Source of the DNA: Streptomyces sp. ALI-76-A
Lineage (GTDB): Bacteria; Actinomycetota; Actinomycetes; Streptomycetales; Streptomycetaceae
Reading direction: 5' to 3'
Length of the DNA stretch: 64,000 nt
Assembly (NCBI RefSeq): GCF_030287445.1
Contig: NZ_JASVWB010000002.1
Location: 6,634,001 to 6,698,000 of the forward strand
The position numbers were made by a program, and so were the translations under genes. The notes below the pieces were generated by a model that did no database searches, was not told the DNA's origin, and worked only from the letters and a program-made list of their open reading frames with translations. Shown in pieces: positions 18,062 through 27,167 of this stretch (position 1 is the first letter of the stretch; the number at the start of each line of letters is the position of its first letter).

Positions 18062-21000
18062 TCAGGCGAGCAGTTCGACCTCCGCGACGGTCGCCGTGCC
18101 GTCGAGGACCAGGCGGTACCTCTCGTACGTACCCGGCGACCCCACGGTGAACGCCCGGGTCTGCCGGTCCCAGGCGAAGGACTGCCCGGAGCGTTCGTCG
18201 AGGGTCTTCCAGGTGCTCCCGTCGGCCGAGCCCTGGAGCTTCCAGCCGGCCGGCGCCTTCGTCCGGTCCGCCGGAGACGTCAGCGTGTACTGCACCGCCC
18301 TCGCCTCCTCGGCGACCGGCAGCTCGACCTCGGACACCGAGCCCTCGGTCGCCGACGTGTCGTCGAAGAGGGCACCTTCACCCCTCAGCACGTCCGCCCT
18401 CGGCGTCGGCACCTCGTCGTCCCGGGTGATCGACACCGGGGCCGCCTTCTTGCCGGTGCCCCACGAGGAGGGCCTCGGCCCCATGTCGAAGTCCAGCACC
18501 CCGCCCTTGGCCAGCAGCGCGTGGGGGAGCGAAGTCGACGTCCACGAGCGCCCGTTGACCTTCAGCCCCTGCACGTACACGTTCTTCGCGCTGTTCTCAG
18601 GAGCTCGGACGACGAGGTCCTTCCCGTTCTCCAGATGGACGGTCGCCTTGGTGAACAGCGGTGAGCCGACGGCGTATTCGCCGCTGCCCATCACCAGCGG
18701 GTAGAAGCCCAGCGCGGAGAAGAGGAACCAGGCCGACTGCTCGCCGTTGTCCTCGTCGCCGTGGTAGCCCTGCCCGATCTCACTGCCGGTGTAGAGCCGT
18801 GACAGCACCTCGCGCACGTTCTTCTGCGCCTTCCAGGGCTGACCGGCGGCGTCGTACATGTAGTTCACGTGGTGCGCGACCTGGTTGGAGTGCCCGTACA
18901 TGCCCATCCGCACGTCCCGCGCCTCCGTCATCTCGTGGATGACACCGCCGTAGGAGCCGACGAACTCCGGCGAGGCGGTCTCCGGGGTGGCGAAGTACTC
19001 GTCGAGCTTCTCCGCCAGCCCGCTCCGGCCGCCGTAGAGGTTGGCCAGGCCCCGGCTGTCCTGCGGGGCGGTGAAGGCGTAGCCCCAGCCGTTGGTCTCG
19101 GTGTAGTCGTGGCCCCATACGCGCGGGTCGTACGTCGAGGACTCGACGCGCCAGTCGCCCCCGGCGTCCCGGCCCTGGAAGAACCCGGCCTGCGGGTCGA
19201 AGAGGTTCACGTAGTCCTGGGCCCGGTCGAGGAAGTACTCCGACTCCTCGCGGTAACGCTTCTCGCCGGTCTTCCGGTACAGCGCCTGGCCCATCTTCGC
19301 GATGCCGTAGTCGTTGAGGTAGCCCTCCAGCGCCCACGACAGGCCCTCGTGCGTGTCGGTGCTCGTGTAGCCGAGGAACGGGGAGGTCGCCATGCCCTTG
19401 CGGCCCACCCCGGACGACGGAGGCACGACGGTGGCGTTCTTCACGGCCGCGTCGTACGCCGACTTCGCGTCGAAGTCGACGCCCTTGACGTACGCGTCCG
19501 CGAACGCCACGTCCGAGGAGGTGCCCGTCATCAGGTCCGCGTACCCGGGCGAGGACCAGCGCGAGGTCCAGCCGCCGTCCTTGTACTGCTGCACGAACCC
19601 GTCCGCCATCTCACCCGCCTGACCGGGCGTCAGCAGCGAGTACGCGGGCCAGGTCGTCCGGTACGTGTCCCAGAAGCCGTTGTTGACGTACACCTTGCCG
19701 TCCACGATCTTCGCGCCGGTGTGCGTCGGCGTGTCCGGGCCGGGCATCGGCGAGAACGGGGAGGCGTACTGGTACTTCGAACCGACCTTCTCGAAGCCGG
19801 AGTTGGGATACAGGTACAGCCGGTACAGGCTGGAGTACAGCGTGGTCAGCTGGTCCGGCGTGGCACCCTCCACCTCGACCTTGCCGAGGATCCTGTCCCA
19901 CTGCTTCTGGGCGCGGGACTTCACCTTCTCGAAGGAGGTGCCGTCCGGGATCTCCTGGCGCAGGTTGTCCTTCGCCTGGTCGAGACTGATCAGCGAGGTC
20001 GCCAGGCGCAGGGTGACGGTCCGGTCGGCCCCGGCGTCGAACCGCAGGTGCCCCTTGACCCCGCTGGAGGAGCCCTCCGTCACCGGCTTGTCGAACACGC
20101 CGTACACGAAGAGCCGGGTGGCACCGGTCGACAGCCCGGACTTCACGTCCGAGTACCCGGTGACGACACCCGCCGCCTTGTCGAGCGTCAGCCCCGCCTG
20201 GTCGGTCACGTTGTCGAACAGGACGCTCGCGTCGTCGCCGGGATAGGTGAAGCGCAGGACCGCCGCGTGGTCGGTCGGGGTCATCTCCGCCTTGAGCCCG
20301 TTCTCGAACCGCACCCCGTAGTAGTAGGGCCGCGCCGTCTCGTTCTCGTGCCGGAAAGCCAGCTCCCGGGCCTCACGCCCCGCGTCCGGCGTGCCGGACG
20401 CGGCCGACGGCATCACCTGGAAGGTCTGCCGGTCACCCATCCACGGGCTCGGCTCGTGGCTCGCGCTGAACGCCTGGACGGTCGGCAGGTTGTCCGCGTT
20501 GTTGCCCCGCGCGTAGTCGTACAGCCAGCTCAGCGAGCCCGCGTTGGTCACCGGCGTCCAGAAGTTGAAGCCGTGCGGGACCGCCGTCGCCGGGAAGTTG
20601 TTGCCGCGCGAGAAACCACCGCTGGAGTTGGTGCCCCGGGTGGTCAGCGCGTAGTCCGACAGATGGGCCTTCGGCCTCTCCGGCGCGGCCCGCTCGATCG
20701 TCACGTCGTCCAGCCAGCCCCGGAACTTCGCCGGGCCCTTCGGGGAGTCGTACGCCACCAGGATCCGGTCGACGGTCTTCCCGGCCGCGACCGACCCGAT
20801 CCGCGAGGCCACGTGGTTCCACTGGTTGACGTAGAGCACCTTGGCGGCGCCCTGCCCGCGCGGCGACAGCGCGAACCCGTGCTGGTCGGTGGCGCGCAGG
20901 TCGCTCAGATACGTGCCGTCGGTGAAGGCCAGGTCGACCGCCACGTTCGTGGCGTCGTAGTCCCGGTCCCCGTCCGCCATCGACGGGAAGACCCGGTACG

Positions 21001-21874
21001 ACAGGCGGGTGTCCCGGCCGACCGCCACGTCCACGTCGAAGACCTTGTTGTACGAGTACGCCCGCCCCTCGGCCGTATGCCGTCCGGCGTACCGCAGTGC
21101 CCTCTTTCCGGTGAAACCGGCGCCCGCCTTCGCGGTGGGCGATCCGCTCGGGCCGCGGTCGACCAGCGAGAGCATGTCCGGCGGGACGGGGCCCTCGCCG
21201 CCGCCCGTGGAGAACTGGACGTCGGCGAGTTGCAGGATGTCGGCTCCGTTGTTCCGCGTGACCTCCAGCCGGAAGTGCCGGTACTCGGCGGCGGCCTGCT
21301 CGGGGATGTCGTACGTCTTCGTCTGGAACCGTTCGGAGAAGGACTCGCCGGAGCGGGTGTCGAGGGTCTTCCACTCCGTCCTGTCGGTGGAGCCCTTGAG
21401 GGTCCAGTCCCGCGGGTCGCGCGCGGCGGCGTCGTTCGCCGAGGTGAGCGCGTACCGGACGACCTTGGCCGGCTTGTCCAGGTCGAACTCGGCCCAGCCG
21501 GTCGCCGCGAAGGTCAGCCACTTGGTGCTCGGCTCGCCGTCGACGAGGTTCTCCTTCACCTCGCCGCCGCCGGTGTTCTCGGCGCTCGCCCGGACGTCGG
21601 TGACCTGGTCGGTCACGTTGCCCGGGATGCCGGTGCTGTAGCCCCCGTCGACGCCCGAGGCCCGCTTGCCGCCGTCCGGTGCCGTGTCGACGGTGCTGAG
21701 CCAGTCGGGTGCCGGATCGTCCGCCTCGAACGAGGACGCGAACTCCCGGCCGGCGGCCGCGGGTGCCTCCGGCAGGGCGACCGCGGCGCCCTGGGACCCC
21801 ACCGCCAGAGCGAAGGCGGTCGCCACGACCACGACCGCCGGACCCCGTCTGTGCCGAGTTCTGTGCTGCTGCAT
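18062..21874 (-). CDS. Secreted GH92 alpha-mannosidase with F5/8-type carbohydrate-binding domains
   Basis: ATG 21874 is chosen because GGGAGAG lies about 10 bases upstream; earlier in-frame starts lack a site. The 1270-residue product has a Sec signal peptide (basic RTRHRRG, hydrophobic core, cleavage near residue 30-35). An F5/8C (discoidin) domain follows at about 85-215 and a second jelly-roll-like region at about 230-390. The GH92 two-domain catalytic unit runs from about 400 to 1090, with GFWDTYRTTWP, PSSGVGRKG and YHGDEDNGEQSAWF. A C-terminal F5/8C-like domain ends the protein. GH92 enzymes are calcium-dependent exo-alpha-mannosidases acting on high-mannose N-glycans or fungal mannan. 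It heads the GH92-GH67 operon, and two palindromes precede it. Confidence 0.93.
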   Translation of the reverse strand: MQQHRTRHRRGPAVVVVATAFALAVGSQGAAVALPEAPAAAGREFASSFEADDPAPDWLSTVDTAPDGGKRASGVDGGYSTGIPGNVTDQVTDVRASAENTGGGEVKENLVDGEPSTKWLTFAATGWAEFDLDKPAKVVRYALTSANDAAARDPRDWTLKGSTDRTEWKTLDTRSGESFSERFQTKTYDIPEQAAAEYRHFRLEVTRNNGADILQLADVQFSTGGGEGPVPPDMLSLVDRGPSGSPTAKAGAGFTGKRALRYAGRHTAEGRAYSYNKVFDVDVAVGRDTRLSYRVFPSMADGDRDYDATNVAVDLAFTDGTYLSDLRATDQHGFALSPRGQGAAKVLYVNQWNHVASRIGSVAAGKTVDRILVAYDSPKGPAKFRGWLDDVTIERAAPERPKAHLSDYALTTRGTNSSGGFSRGNNFPATAVPHGFNFWTPVTNAGSLSWLYDYARGNNADNLPTVQAFSASHEPSPWMGDRQTFQVMPSAASGTPDAGREARELAFRHENETARPYYYGVRFENGLKAEMTPTDHAAVLRFTYPGDDASVLFDNVTDQAGLTLDKAAGVVTGYSDVKSGLSTGATRLFVYGVFDKPVTEGSSSGVKGHLRFDAGADRTVTLRLATSLISLDQAKDNLRQEIPDGTSFEKVKSRAQKQWDRILGKVEVEGATPDQLTTLYSSLYRLYLYPNSGFEKVGSKYQYASPFSPMPGPDTPTHTGAKIVDGKVYVNNGFWDTYRTTWPAYSLLTPGQAGEMADGFVQQYKDGGWTSRWSSPGYADLMTGTSSDVAFADAYVKGVDFDAKSAYDAAVKNATVVPPSSGVGRKGMATSPFLGYTSTDTHEGLSWALEGYLNDYGIAKMGQALYRKTGEKRYREESEYFLDRAQDYVNLFDPQAGFFQGRDAGGDWRVESSTYDPRVWGHDYTETNGWGYAFTAPQDSRGLANLYGGRSGLAEKLDEYFATPETASPEFVGSYGGVIHEMTEARDVRMGMYGHSNQVAHHVNYMYDAAGQPWKAQKNVREVLSRLYTGSEIGQGYHGDEDNGEQSAWFLFSALGFYPLVMGSGEYAVGSPLFTKATVHLENGKDLVVRAPENSAKNVYVQGLKVNGRSWTSTSLPHALLAKGGVLDFDMGPRPSSWGTGKKAAPVSITRDDEVPTPRADVLRGEGALFDDTSATEGSVSEVELPVAEEARAVQYTLTSPADRTKAPAGWKLQGSADGSTWKTLDERSGQSFAWDRQTRAFTVGSPGTYERYRLVLDGTATVAEVELLA

Positions 21875-21902
21875 ACGCGAGCACTCTCCCTGCGCTACTG
21901 CG

Positions 21903-21914
21903 GACAACGTTGTC
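21903..21914. promoter_or_regulatory. LacI-type palindrome GACAACGTTGTC before GH92
   Basis: A perfect 12-base palindrome 29 bases upstream of the GH92 start. Centre-CG palindromes of this kind are typical of LacI-family operators. On the minus strand a TTGACA (21964-21959) lies about 45 bases upstream, so this site would be downstream of the transcription start, in a roadblock position. The -10 is weak (ACAACT). Confidence 0.5.
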
Positions 21915-21917
21915 AAC

Positions 21918-21933
21918 TTCCTTGCGCAAGGAA
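21918..21933. promoter_or_regulatory. Second palindrome TTCCTTGCGCAAGGAA before GH92
   Basis: A perfect 16-base palindrome only 3 bases from the previous one and close to the expected GH92 transcription start. The two are different sequences, suggesting two regulators or one composite operator. Confidence 0.5.
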
Positions 21934-22104
21934 CAGTTGTGTCTCAAGTGCACAGTGATGTCAAGGGTGTTGACTGCGGCATTCAGGCTCTATGTCGTGG
22001 ATTTTTCCGGCAAGGCGCCCACAGGTCCCGCATCTTTCCGCGAGGTCTCAACTCGGAAAAGACCGTCGGCCAACCTTGCATTCGATCTTGCTCGGCCGAC
22101 CAGA

Positions 22105-22120
22105 AGTGGACTATACCTGT
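22105..22120. promoter_or_regulatory. Candidate DasR site upstream of ngcE
   Basis: AGTGGACTATACCTGT matches 12 of 16 positions of the palindromic dre consensus (AGTGGTCTAGACCACT). DasR is the GlcNAc-responsive GntR regulator of chitin use. The site is about 145 bases before ngcE, whose product binds chitin oligosaccharides. Confidence 0.5.
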
Positions 22121-22158
22121 CGACACTTCCCGTGATGCGCACTTCACGGTCCACTTCG

Positions 22159-22178
22159 TGATCCACACTGATCCACAC
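22159..22178. repeat. Two tandem 10-bp direct repeats (TGATCCACAC)
   Basis: TGATCCACAC occurs twice in tandem at 22159-22168 and 22169-22178, with the related GGTCCACTTCG just before. Ten-base spacing places both on the same face of the helix. They lie in the ngcE leader region. Together with the dre site these are the only signals I see in the 391-base gap apart from the GH92 operators. Confidence 0.6.
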
Positions 22179-22265
22179 TTCCTGCACGACCCTGCTTGAC
22201 CTGACCGCGGTGCCCGGGAGGATCCGGTACACCGCCTGAGTCCTGGAGAAGGCGAGGACTTGAGC

Positions 22266-23708
22266 ATGGGATCCACTTCCGCCGAGAACAACGGCACCGG
22301 TGGCGTCGGCCGCCGCGATCTGATCAAGCGGTCCGCCGCGTTGGGCCTGATTTCGGTACCCACGATGAGCTTCCTGTCCGCGTGTGCCAGCGGTGGCGGC
22401 GACGACGACTCCGGTGACACCGAGGGCAAGACATCCAAGTCGAACCCGTTCGGTGTGAAGAAGGGCAGCAAACTCGACGTCGTCATCTTCAAGGGCGGCT
22501 ACGGGGACAACTACGCCAAGGCGTGGGAGGCGAGCTTCCAGAAGAAGTGGGGGGTGGCTTCCACCCACACCGGCACCCAGGAGATCACCGGCAAACTCCA
22601 GCCCCGTTTCAACGCCGGCAACCCGCCGGACATCGTCGACGACTCCGGCGCGCAGCAGATCCCGATCGACGTGCTGTACAAGAACGGCCAGCTCCTCGAC
22701 CTGGCGGAGATCCTGGACTCCCCGTCGATCGACGACCCGGCCAAGAAGGTCCGCGACACGCTCATCCCCGGCACGCTCGACGCGGGCATGCAGGAGAACA
22801 AGGTCGTCGCCCTCAACTACATCTACACGGTGTGGGGTCTGTGGTACTCCGGCAAGCTCTTCAAGGAGAAGGGCTGGGAGGAGCCCAAGACCTGGGCCGA
22901 CTTCCTCGCCATCTGCAAGGACGCCAAGTCCCAGGGCATCGGGGGCCTCGCGCACCAGGGCAAGTACCCGTACTACATCAACGTCGCCATCATGGACCTG
23001 ATCGCCAAGAAGGGCGGTCTGGACGCCATGAAGGCGATCGACAACCTCGACCCCAAGGCGTTCGTCGGTTCCGAGGCCGCACAGGCCGCCGTCGAGGCGA
23101 TCTACGAGGTCGTCGAAAAGGGCTATCTGATGCCCGGCACCAACGGCCTGACGCACACGGAGTCCCAGGCCCGCTGGAACCAGTACAAGGCGGTCTTCAT
23201 CACCAGTGGCTCGTGGCTGGAGAACGAGCAGCTCAAGCAGACACCGTCCGACTTCGACATGAAGTTCCTGCCCATGCCGGTGCTGCCCGACAGCGCGCTG
23301 CCCTTCGAGGCGATCCGGGCCGGCTCCGGTGAGCCCTTCATCATTCCCGTCAAGGCCAAGAACCTCCCCGCGGCCAAGGAGTTCATGCGGATGATGCTCT
23401 CCAAGGAATGGTCGACGATCTTCGCCAAGGAGGCGAACTCGCTGACCATCCTCGCGGACGGTGTCGACCCGAACGTCCAGCTCAGGCCGGGCACCCAGTC
23501 CACGGTCGAGGCGTCCGAGGCGGCCGGGAACAACACCTTCCGCTACCTGTACACCGAGTGGTACAGCGAGATGGGCACCGCGATCGAGAACGCGTCCAAC
23601 GAATTGATGGCCAAGCGCATTCAGCCCAAGGAATGGCTGAAGCGGGCCCAGGCCGCGGTCGACAAGCAGGCCAAGGACCCGGCCTCGAAGAAGAACCGCC
23701 GCGACTGA
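22266..23708 (+). CDS. ngcE: Chitin-oligosaccharide-binding lipoprotein NgcE
   Basis: A 480-residue extracellular binding protein of a CUT1 importer. ATG 22266 is 7 bases after GAGGA; TTG 22260 in frame is less likely. It has a twin-arginine motif (GRRDLIKRS), a hydrophobic stretch and a lipobox (LSAC), so Tat export with lipid anchoring is expected. The body is a type SBP_bac fold with NAGNPPDIVDDSG, ALNYIYTVWGLWYSG and a C-terminal YTEWYSEMG segment. In Streptomyces NgcE binds N-acetylglucosamine and/or chitin oligosaccharides. It is followed by the two permeases ngcF and ngcG and then rok7B7 and xylFGH, the order known from S. coelicolor. No ATPase is encoded; MsiK is the expected partner. 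Confidence 0.9.
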   Translation: MGSTSAENNGTGGVGRRDLIKRSAALGLISVPTMSFLSACASGGGDDDSGDTEGKTSKSNPFGVKKGSKLDVVIFKGGYGDNYAKAWEASFQKKWGVASTHTGTQEITGKLQPRFNAGNPPDIVDDSGAQQIPIDVLYKNGQLLDLAEILDSPSIDDPAKKVRDTLIPGTLDAGMQENKVVALNYIYTVWGLWYSGKLFKEKGWEEPKTWADFLAICKDAKSQGIGGLAHQGKYPYYINVAIMDLIAKKGGLDAMKAIDNLDPKAFVGSEAAQAAVEAIYEVVEKGYLMPGTNGLTHTESQARWNQYKAVFITSGSWLENEQLKQTPSDFDMKFLPMPVLPDSALPFEAIRAGSGEPFIIPVKAKNLPAAKEFMRMMLSKEWSTIFAKEANSLTILADGVDPNVQLRPGTQSTVEASEAAGNNTFRYLYTEWYSEMGTAIENASNELMAKRIQPKEWLKRAQAAVDKQAKDPASKKNRRD

Positions 23709-23779
23709 TCTCGCTCGACCGACCGGATTCCGGACCGGAACTCTCCGGTCCGGAACGGGATCCCAGGGGCAGGAACGCC

Positions 23780-24709
23780 ATGCGCAAAGGGCAGTACCGG
23801 TTCGTCGCGGGATTTCTCCTCGTTCCCGTGACGCTCTATCTGATCTTCGTGATCTGGCCGTACATCCAGACGTTCGGCTATTCGCTGACCGACTGGAAGG
23901 GTCAGTCGCAGACCTTCAAGTTCGTCGGACTGGACAACTACAAGGCGTTGTTCCAGGACGACATCTTCATGGGGGCCATCTGGCACAACATCCTGTTCCT
24001 GGTGTTCATCCCCGTGATCACCATTCTGCTCGCCCTGTTCTTCGCCTTCATGCTGAACGCGGGCGGTCGCGGCAGGGCGGGCGGCGTCGCGGGTGTGGCC
24101 GGCTCGAAGTACTACAAGGTCGTCTACTTCTTCCCGCAGGTGCTGTCCCTGGCGATCATGGCGGTGCTGTTCGGCGCCGTCTACCGCAGCGACAGCGGCG
24201 GCATGCTGAACGGAGTCCTGATCAAGCTCGGGCTGGTCGACGCCGACAGCCCCATCGAATGGCTGAACGAACCGAACATCGTGCTGTGGGCCCTGATCCT
24301 GGTGGTCGTCTGGCACGGCGTCGGTTTCTACCTGGTGCTGTTCTCCGCGGCCATGCAGTCCATCCCCAGGGACATCTACGAGGCCGCGCTCATCGACGGC
24401 GCGGGCCGCGCCCAGTCCTTCTTCCGCATCACCCTGCCGCTGCTGTGGGACTCCGTGCAGACCGCCTGGGTCTACCTCGGCATCGCGGCGATGGACATGT
24501 TCATCCTGGTCTCCACCATGACCTCCGGCGACTACGGCGGCGGTCCCGACCACCACAGCGAGGTCATGGCGACCGTGATGATGCGCAACTTCCTGCTGTA
24601 CGGCAGGAGCGGCTACGCCTGCGCCATGGGCGTGGTCATGCTGCTCCTGACCCTGCTCGTGTCCGTGGTCATGCTGCGCGCCACCCGTCGCGAGCGCATC
24701 GAGTTCTGA
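23780..24709 (+). CDS. ngcF: Chitin-oligosaccharide ABC permease NgcF
   Basis: A 309-residue MalF-type permease. ATG 23780 follows AGGAACG. It has six predicted spans, with the EAA loop IYEAALIDGAGRAQSFFRIT. The loop between spans 2 and 3 carries a Gly/Arg-rich insert (GGRGRAGGVAGVAG). It forms the transmembrane dimer with NgcG. The gap from ngcE is 71 bases and to ngcG 18 bases, so all three form one operon. Confidence 0.9.
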   Translation: MRKGQYRFVAGFLLVPVTLYLIFVIWPYIQTFGYSLTDWKGQSQTFKFVGLDNYKALFQDDIFMGAIWHNILFLVFIPVITILLALFFAFMLNAGGRGRAGGVAGVAGSKYYKVVYFFPQVLSLAIMAVLFGAVYRSDSGGMLNGVLIKLGLVDADSPIEWLNEPNIVLWALILVVVWHGVGFYLVLFSAAMQSIPRDIYEAALIDGAGRAQSFFRITLPLLWDSVQTAWVYLGIAAMDMFILVSTMTSGDYGGGPDHHSEVMATVMMRNFLLYGRSGYACAMGVVMLLLTLLVSVVMLRATRRERIEF

Positions 24710-24727
24710 GGCGGAGAGACGACGACG

Positions 24728-25663
24728 ATGAGCGCACCCCTGAAGGAATCCGTCCCCGCCGGGGACTCCGTCCCACCCCCGCCGCCGGTCCGCAGGACCC
24801 AGGTCCCCCCGGGCGGCCGGCGCGGCGAAGGCGTCGTACTGAACGCCTTCTCGCACGGCTTCCTCGCCCTGTGGGCGGTGCTGATCGTGCTGCCACTGCT
24901 GTGGCTGGTGCTCAGTGCCTTCAAGACCGACGCGCAGATCGGAGGGTCGGCCTTCGGCTGGCCGCAGAACTGGTCCCTGGACGTCTTCTCCCGCGCCTGG
25001 GACATGGGGATCGGTGACTACTTCCTCAACACCGTCATCGTGCTGGTCTTCTCGGTGCCGCTGACGATGCTGTTCGGCTCGATGGCCGCGTACGTACTGG
25101 CCCGCTACCAGTTCTGGGGCAACCGCCTGCTGTACTACTTCTTCGTCGCGGGCGCGATGTTCCCGGTCTTCCTGGCCCTCGTCCCGCTGTTCTTCATGGT
25201 CAAGCGGCTGGACATGCTCAACACCTATCAGGGCCTGATCCTGGTGTACGTCGCCTACTCGATGCCGTTCACGGTGTTCTTCATGCACGCCTTCTTCCGG
25301 ACCCTGCCCTCGGCGGTCTTCGAGGCGGCCATCCTGGACGGTGCCTCGCACACCCGGACCTTCTTCCAGGTGATGTTGCCGATGGCGAAGCCCGGCCTGC
25401 TCAGCGTCGGCATCTTCAACACGCTCGGCCAGTGGAACCAGTTCATCCTGCCGACGGTGCTGATGCAGCCGCAGAGCGGCGACGATCCCGAGCGCTATGT
25501 CCTCACCCAGGGGCTCATCCAGCTCCAGCAGCAGCAGGGGTACGCCTCCGACCTGCCGGTGCTCTTCGCGGGCGTGACTATCGCCATGATCCCGATGCTG
25601 GTCGTGTACCTGTCCTTCCAGCGCCAGGTGCAGGCCGGCCTGACCTCGGCGACCCTGAAGTAA
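24728..25663 (+). CDS. ngcG: Chitin-oligosaccharide ABC permease NgcG
   Basis: A 311-residue MalG-type permease. The N-terminal 40 residues are Pro/Arg-rich and cytoplasmic; six spans follow. The EAA loop is VFEAAILDGASHTRTFFQVM. A Gln-rich patch (QLQQQQG) lies in the last external loop. ATG 24728 has GGAGAGACGACG upstream. It is the last gene of ngcEFG, and a 26-base perfect palindrome follows. Confidence 0.9.
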   Translation: MSAPLKESVPAGDSVPPPPPVRRTQVPPGGRRGEGVVLNAFSHGFLALWAVLIVLPLLWLVLSAFKTDAQIGGSAFGWPQNWSLDVFSRAWDMGIGDYFLNTVIVLVFSVPLTMLFGSMAAYVLARYQFWGNRLLYYFFVAGAMFPVFLALVPLFFMVKRLDMLNTYQGLILVYVAYSMPFTVFFMHAFFRTLPSAVFEAAILDGASHTRTFFQVMLPMAKPGLLSVGIFNTLGQWNQFILPTVLMQPQSGDDPERYVLTQGLIQLQQQQGYASDLPVLFAGVTIAMIPMLVVYLSFQRQVQAGLTSATLK

Positions 25664-25686
25664 CGCTGCGGAACCCCGCGCGCACA

Positions 25687-25712
25687 CGCCGCTCCCGGGC
25701 CCGGGAGCGGCG
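25687..25712. terminator. 26-bp perfect palindrome after ngcG
   Basis: 25687-25699 and 25700-25712 are exact reverse complements with no loop bases. The position, 23 bases after the ngcG stop and before the rok7B7 promoter region, fits a terminator. Confidence 0.7.
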
Positions 25713-25846
25713 TCCGTGTTTGTGTACATGAACCCGGATGCGGTTCAACCTCTTGACGGGAGGCAACCCGAACGGCTCAGCTTAGAGTTCACTAGTTGGA
25801 CATAGACGGGGCCTCATTGAAGCGGTCCCGTGCGCAGGAGGTCGTC

Positions 25847-27046
25847 GTGGAGACTCCGGGGTCGCAGTCGTCGCTGCACCGAGCCAACCTGGAGCGGGTC
25901 GTACGAGCCGTACGGCTGGCTGGTTCGCTCACGCAAGCGGAGATCGCGCGGACGACGGGCCTGTCCGCGGCGACCGTCTCCAACATCGTGCGCGAACTCA
26001 AGGACGGCGGAACGGTCGAGGTCACGCCCACCTCGGCGGGAGGCCGCCGGGCCCGCAGCGTCTCGCTGAGCGGGGACGCCGGCATCGTCATCGGTGTCGA
26101 CTTCGGGCACACGCATCTGCGGGTCGCGATCGGAAACCTCGCCCACCAGGTGCTGGCCGAGGAGGCCGAGCCGCTCGACGTGGACGCCTCCTCGTCGCAG
26201 GGTTTCGACCGGGCGGAACAGCTGGTCAGCCGCCTGGTCGAGGCCACCGGGGTGGACGCCACCAAGATCGCGGGGGTGGGTCTCGGCGTCCCCGGCCCGA
26301 TCGACGTGGAGTCCGGCACCCTCGGCTCGACCGCCATCCTGCCCGGCTGGACCGGCACCCGGCCCGCCGAGGAGCTGCGGGGGCGGCTCGGCGTGCCGGT
26401 GCACGTGGACAACGACGCCAACCTCGGCGCCCTGGGTGAGCTGGTCTGGGGCAGCGGCCGGGGGGTGCGCGACCTGGCGTACATCAAGGTGGCCAGCGGT
26501 GTCGGCGCGGGCCTGGTGATCAACGGGAAGATCTATCGCGGACCCGGGGGCACTGCGGGAGAAATCGGGCATATTACACTGGACGAGTCCGGCCCCGTCT
26601 GCCGGTGCGGAAACCGGGGCTGCCTGGAGACCTTCGCGGCCGCGCGCTATGTGCTGCCACTGCTCCAGTCCAGCCACGGCACGGATCTGACGATGGAAGG
26701 CGTCGTACGGCTGGCGCGGGACGGAGACCCTGGCTGCCGTCGGGTGATCGCCGACGTCGGCCGCCACATCGGCAGTGGAGTCGCCAACCTCTGCAACCTT
26801 CTGAACCCGAGCCGAGTGGTCCTGGGCGGTGATCTCGCCGAGGCCGGTGAGCTGGTGCTCGGGCCGATCAGGGAGTCCGTCGGCCGCTACGCGATCCCCA
26901 GTGCGGCACGTCAGCTCTCCGTTCTCCCGGGGGCACTTGGTGGCCGTGCGGAGGTACTCGGAGCACTCGCTCTCGCGCTCAGTGAGATGGGTGATTCGAC
27001 CCTTTTGGATGGCACGCTGCACGCGGCTACGCCTGCCTTCACTTAG
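25847..27046 (+). CDS. rok7B7: ROK-family transcriptional regulator Rok7B7
   Basis: A 399-residue regulator. GTG 25847 is chosen because AGGAGG lies 5 bases upstream; upstream in-frame TTG codons lack a site. It has an N-terminal winged HTH (about 10-65: SLTQAEIARTTGLSAATVSNI), then a ROK sugar-kinase-like domain with GVDFGHTHLRVAIG, the zinc-type motif CRCGNRGCLETF and GEIGHI. In S. coelicolor Rok7B7 represses the adjacent xylFGH genes and affects antibiotic production and carbon catabolite control. It sits between ngcEFG and xylF; a TTGACG at 25753 lies upstream but no well-spaced -10 follows. Confidence 0.93.
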   Translation: METPGSQSSLHRANLERVVRAVRLAGSLTQAEIARTTGLSAATVSNIVRELKDGGTVEVTPTSAGGRRARSVSLSGDAGIVIGVDFGHTHLRVAIGNLAHQVLAEEAEPLDVDASSSQGFDRAEQLVSRLVEATGVDATKIAGVGLGVPGPIDVESGTLGSTAILPGWTGTRPAEELRGRLGVPVHVDNDANLGALGELVWGSGRGVRDLAYIKVASGVGAGLVINGKIYRGPGGTAGEIGHITLDESGPVCRCGNRGCLETFAAARYVLPLLQSSHGTDLTMEGVVRLARDGDPGCRRVIADVGRHIGSGVANLCNLLNPSRVVLGGDLAEAGELVLGPIRESVGRYAIPSAARQLSVLPGALGGRAEVLGALALALSEMGDSTLLDGTLHAATPAFT

Positions 27047-27048
27047 AG

Positions 27049-27064
27049 AACGGATGGCACCGTT
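27049..27064. promoter_or_regulatory. Inverted repeat AACGG-N6-CCGTT before xylF
   Basis: AACGG (27049-27053) and CCGTT (27060-27064) flank six bases directly after the rok7B7 stop and about 25 bases upstream of the xylF -35. A further CCCGTT follows at 27070. It is a candidate site for Rok7B7 or another sugar regulator; its binder is not known from the sequence. Confidence 0.35.
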
Positions 27065-27088
27065 GCCAACCCGTTAAGGATTTACTTC

Positions 27089-27117
27089 TTGACGTCGCAC
27101 GCGTGGCCGAGTTGACT
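27089..27117 (+). promoter_or_regulatory. Candidate xylF promoter
   Basis: TTGACG (27089-27094), a 17-base spacer and TTGACT (27112-27117). The -35 is good and the -10 poor. It gives a leader of about 45 bases ending in the GGGAGG ribosome site. Confidence 0.4.
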
Positions 27118-27167
27118 TCCAGCCACCTCGGCCGCAACGACGCGGCCTCGTCAGGGAGGTTTCTGAA

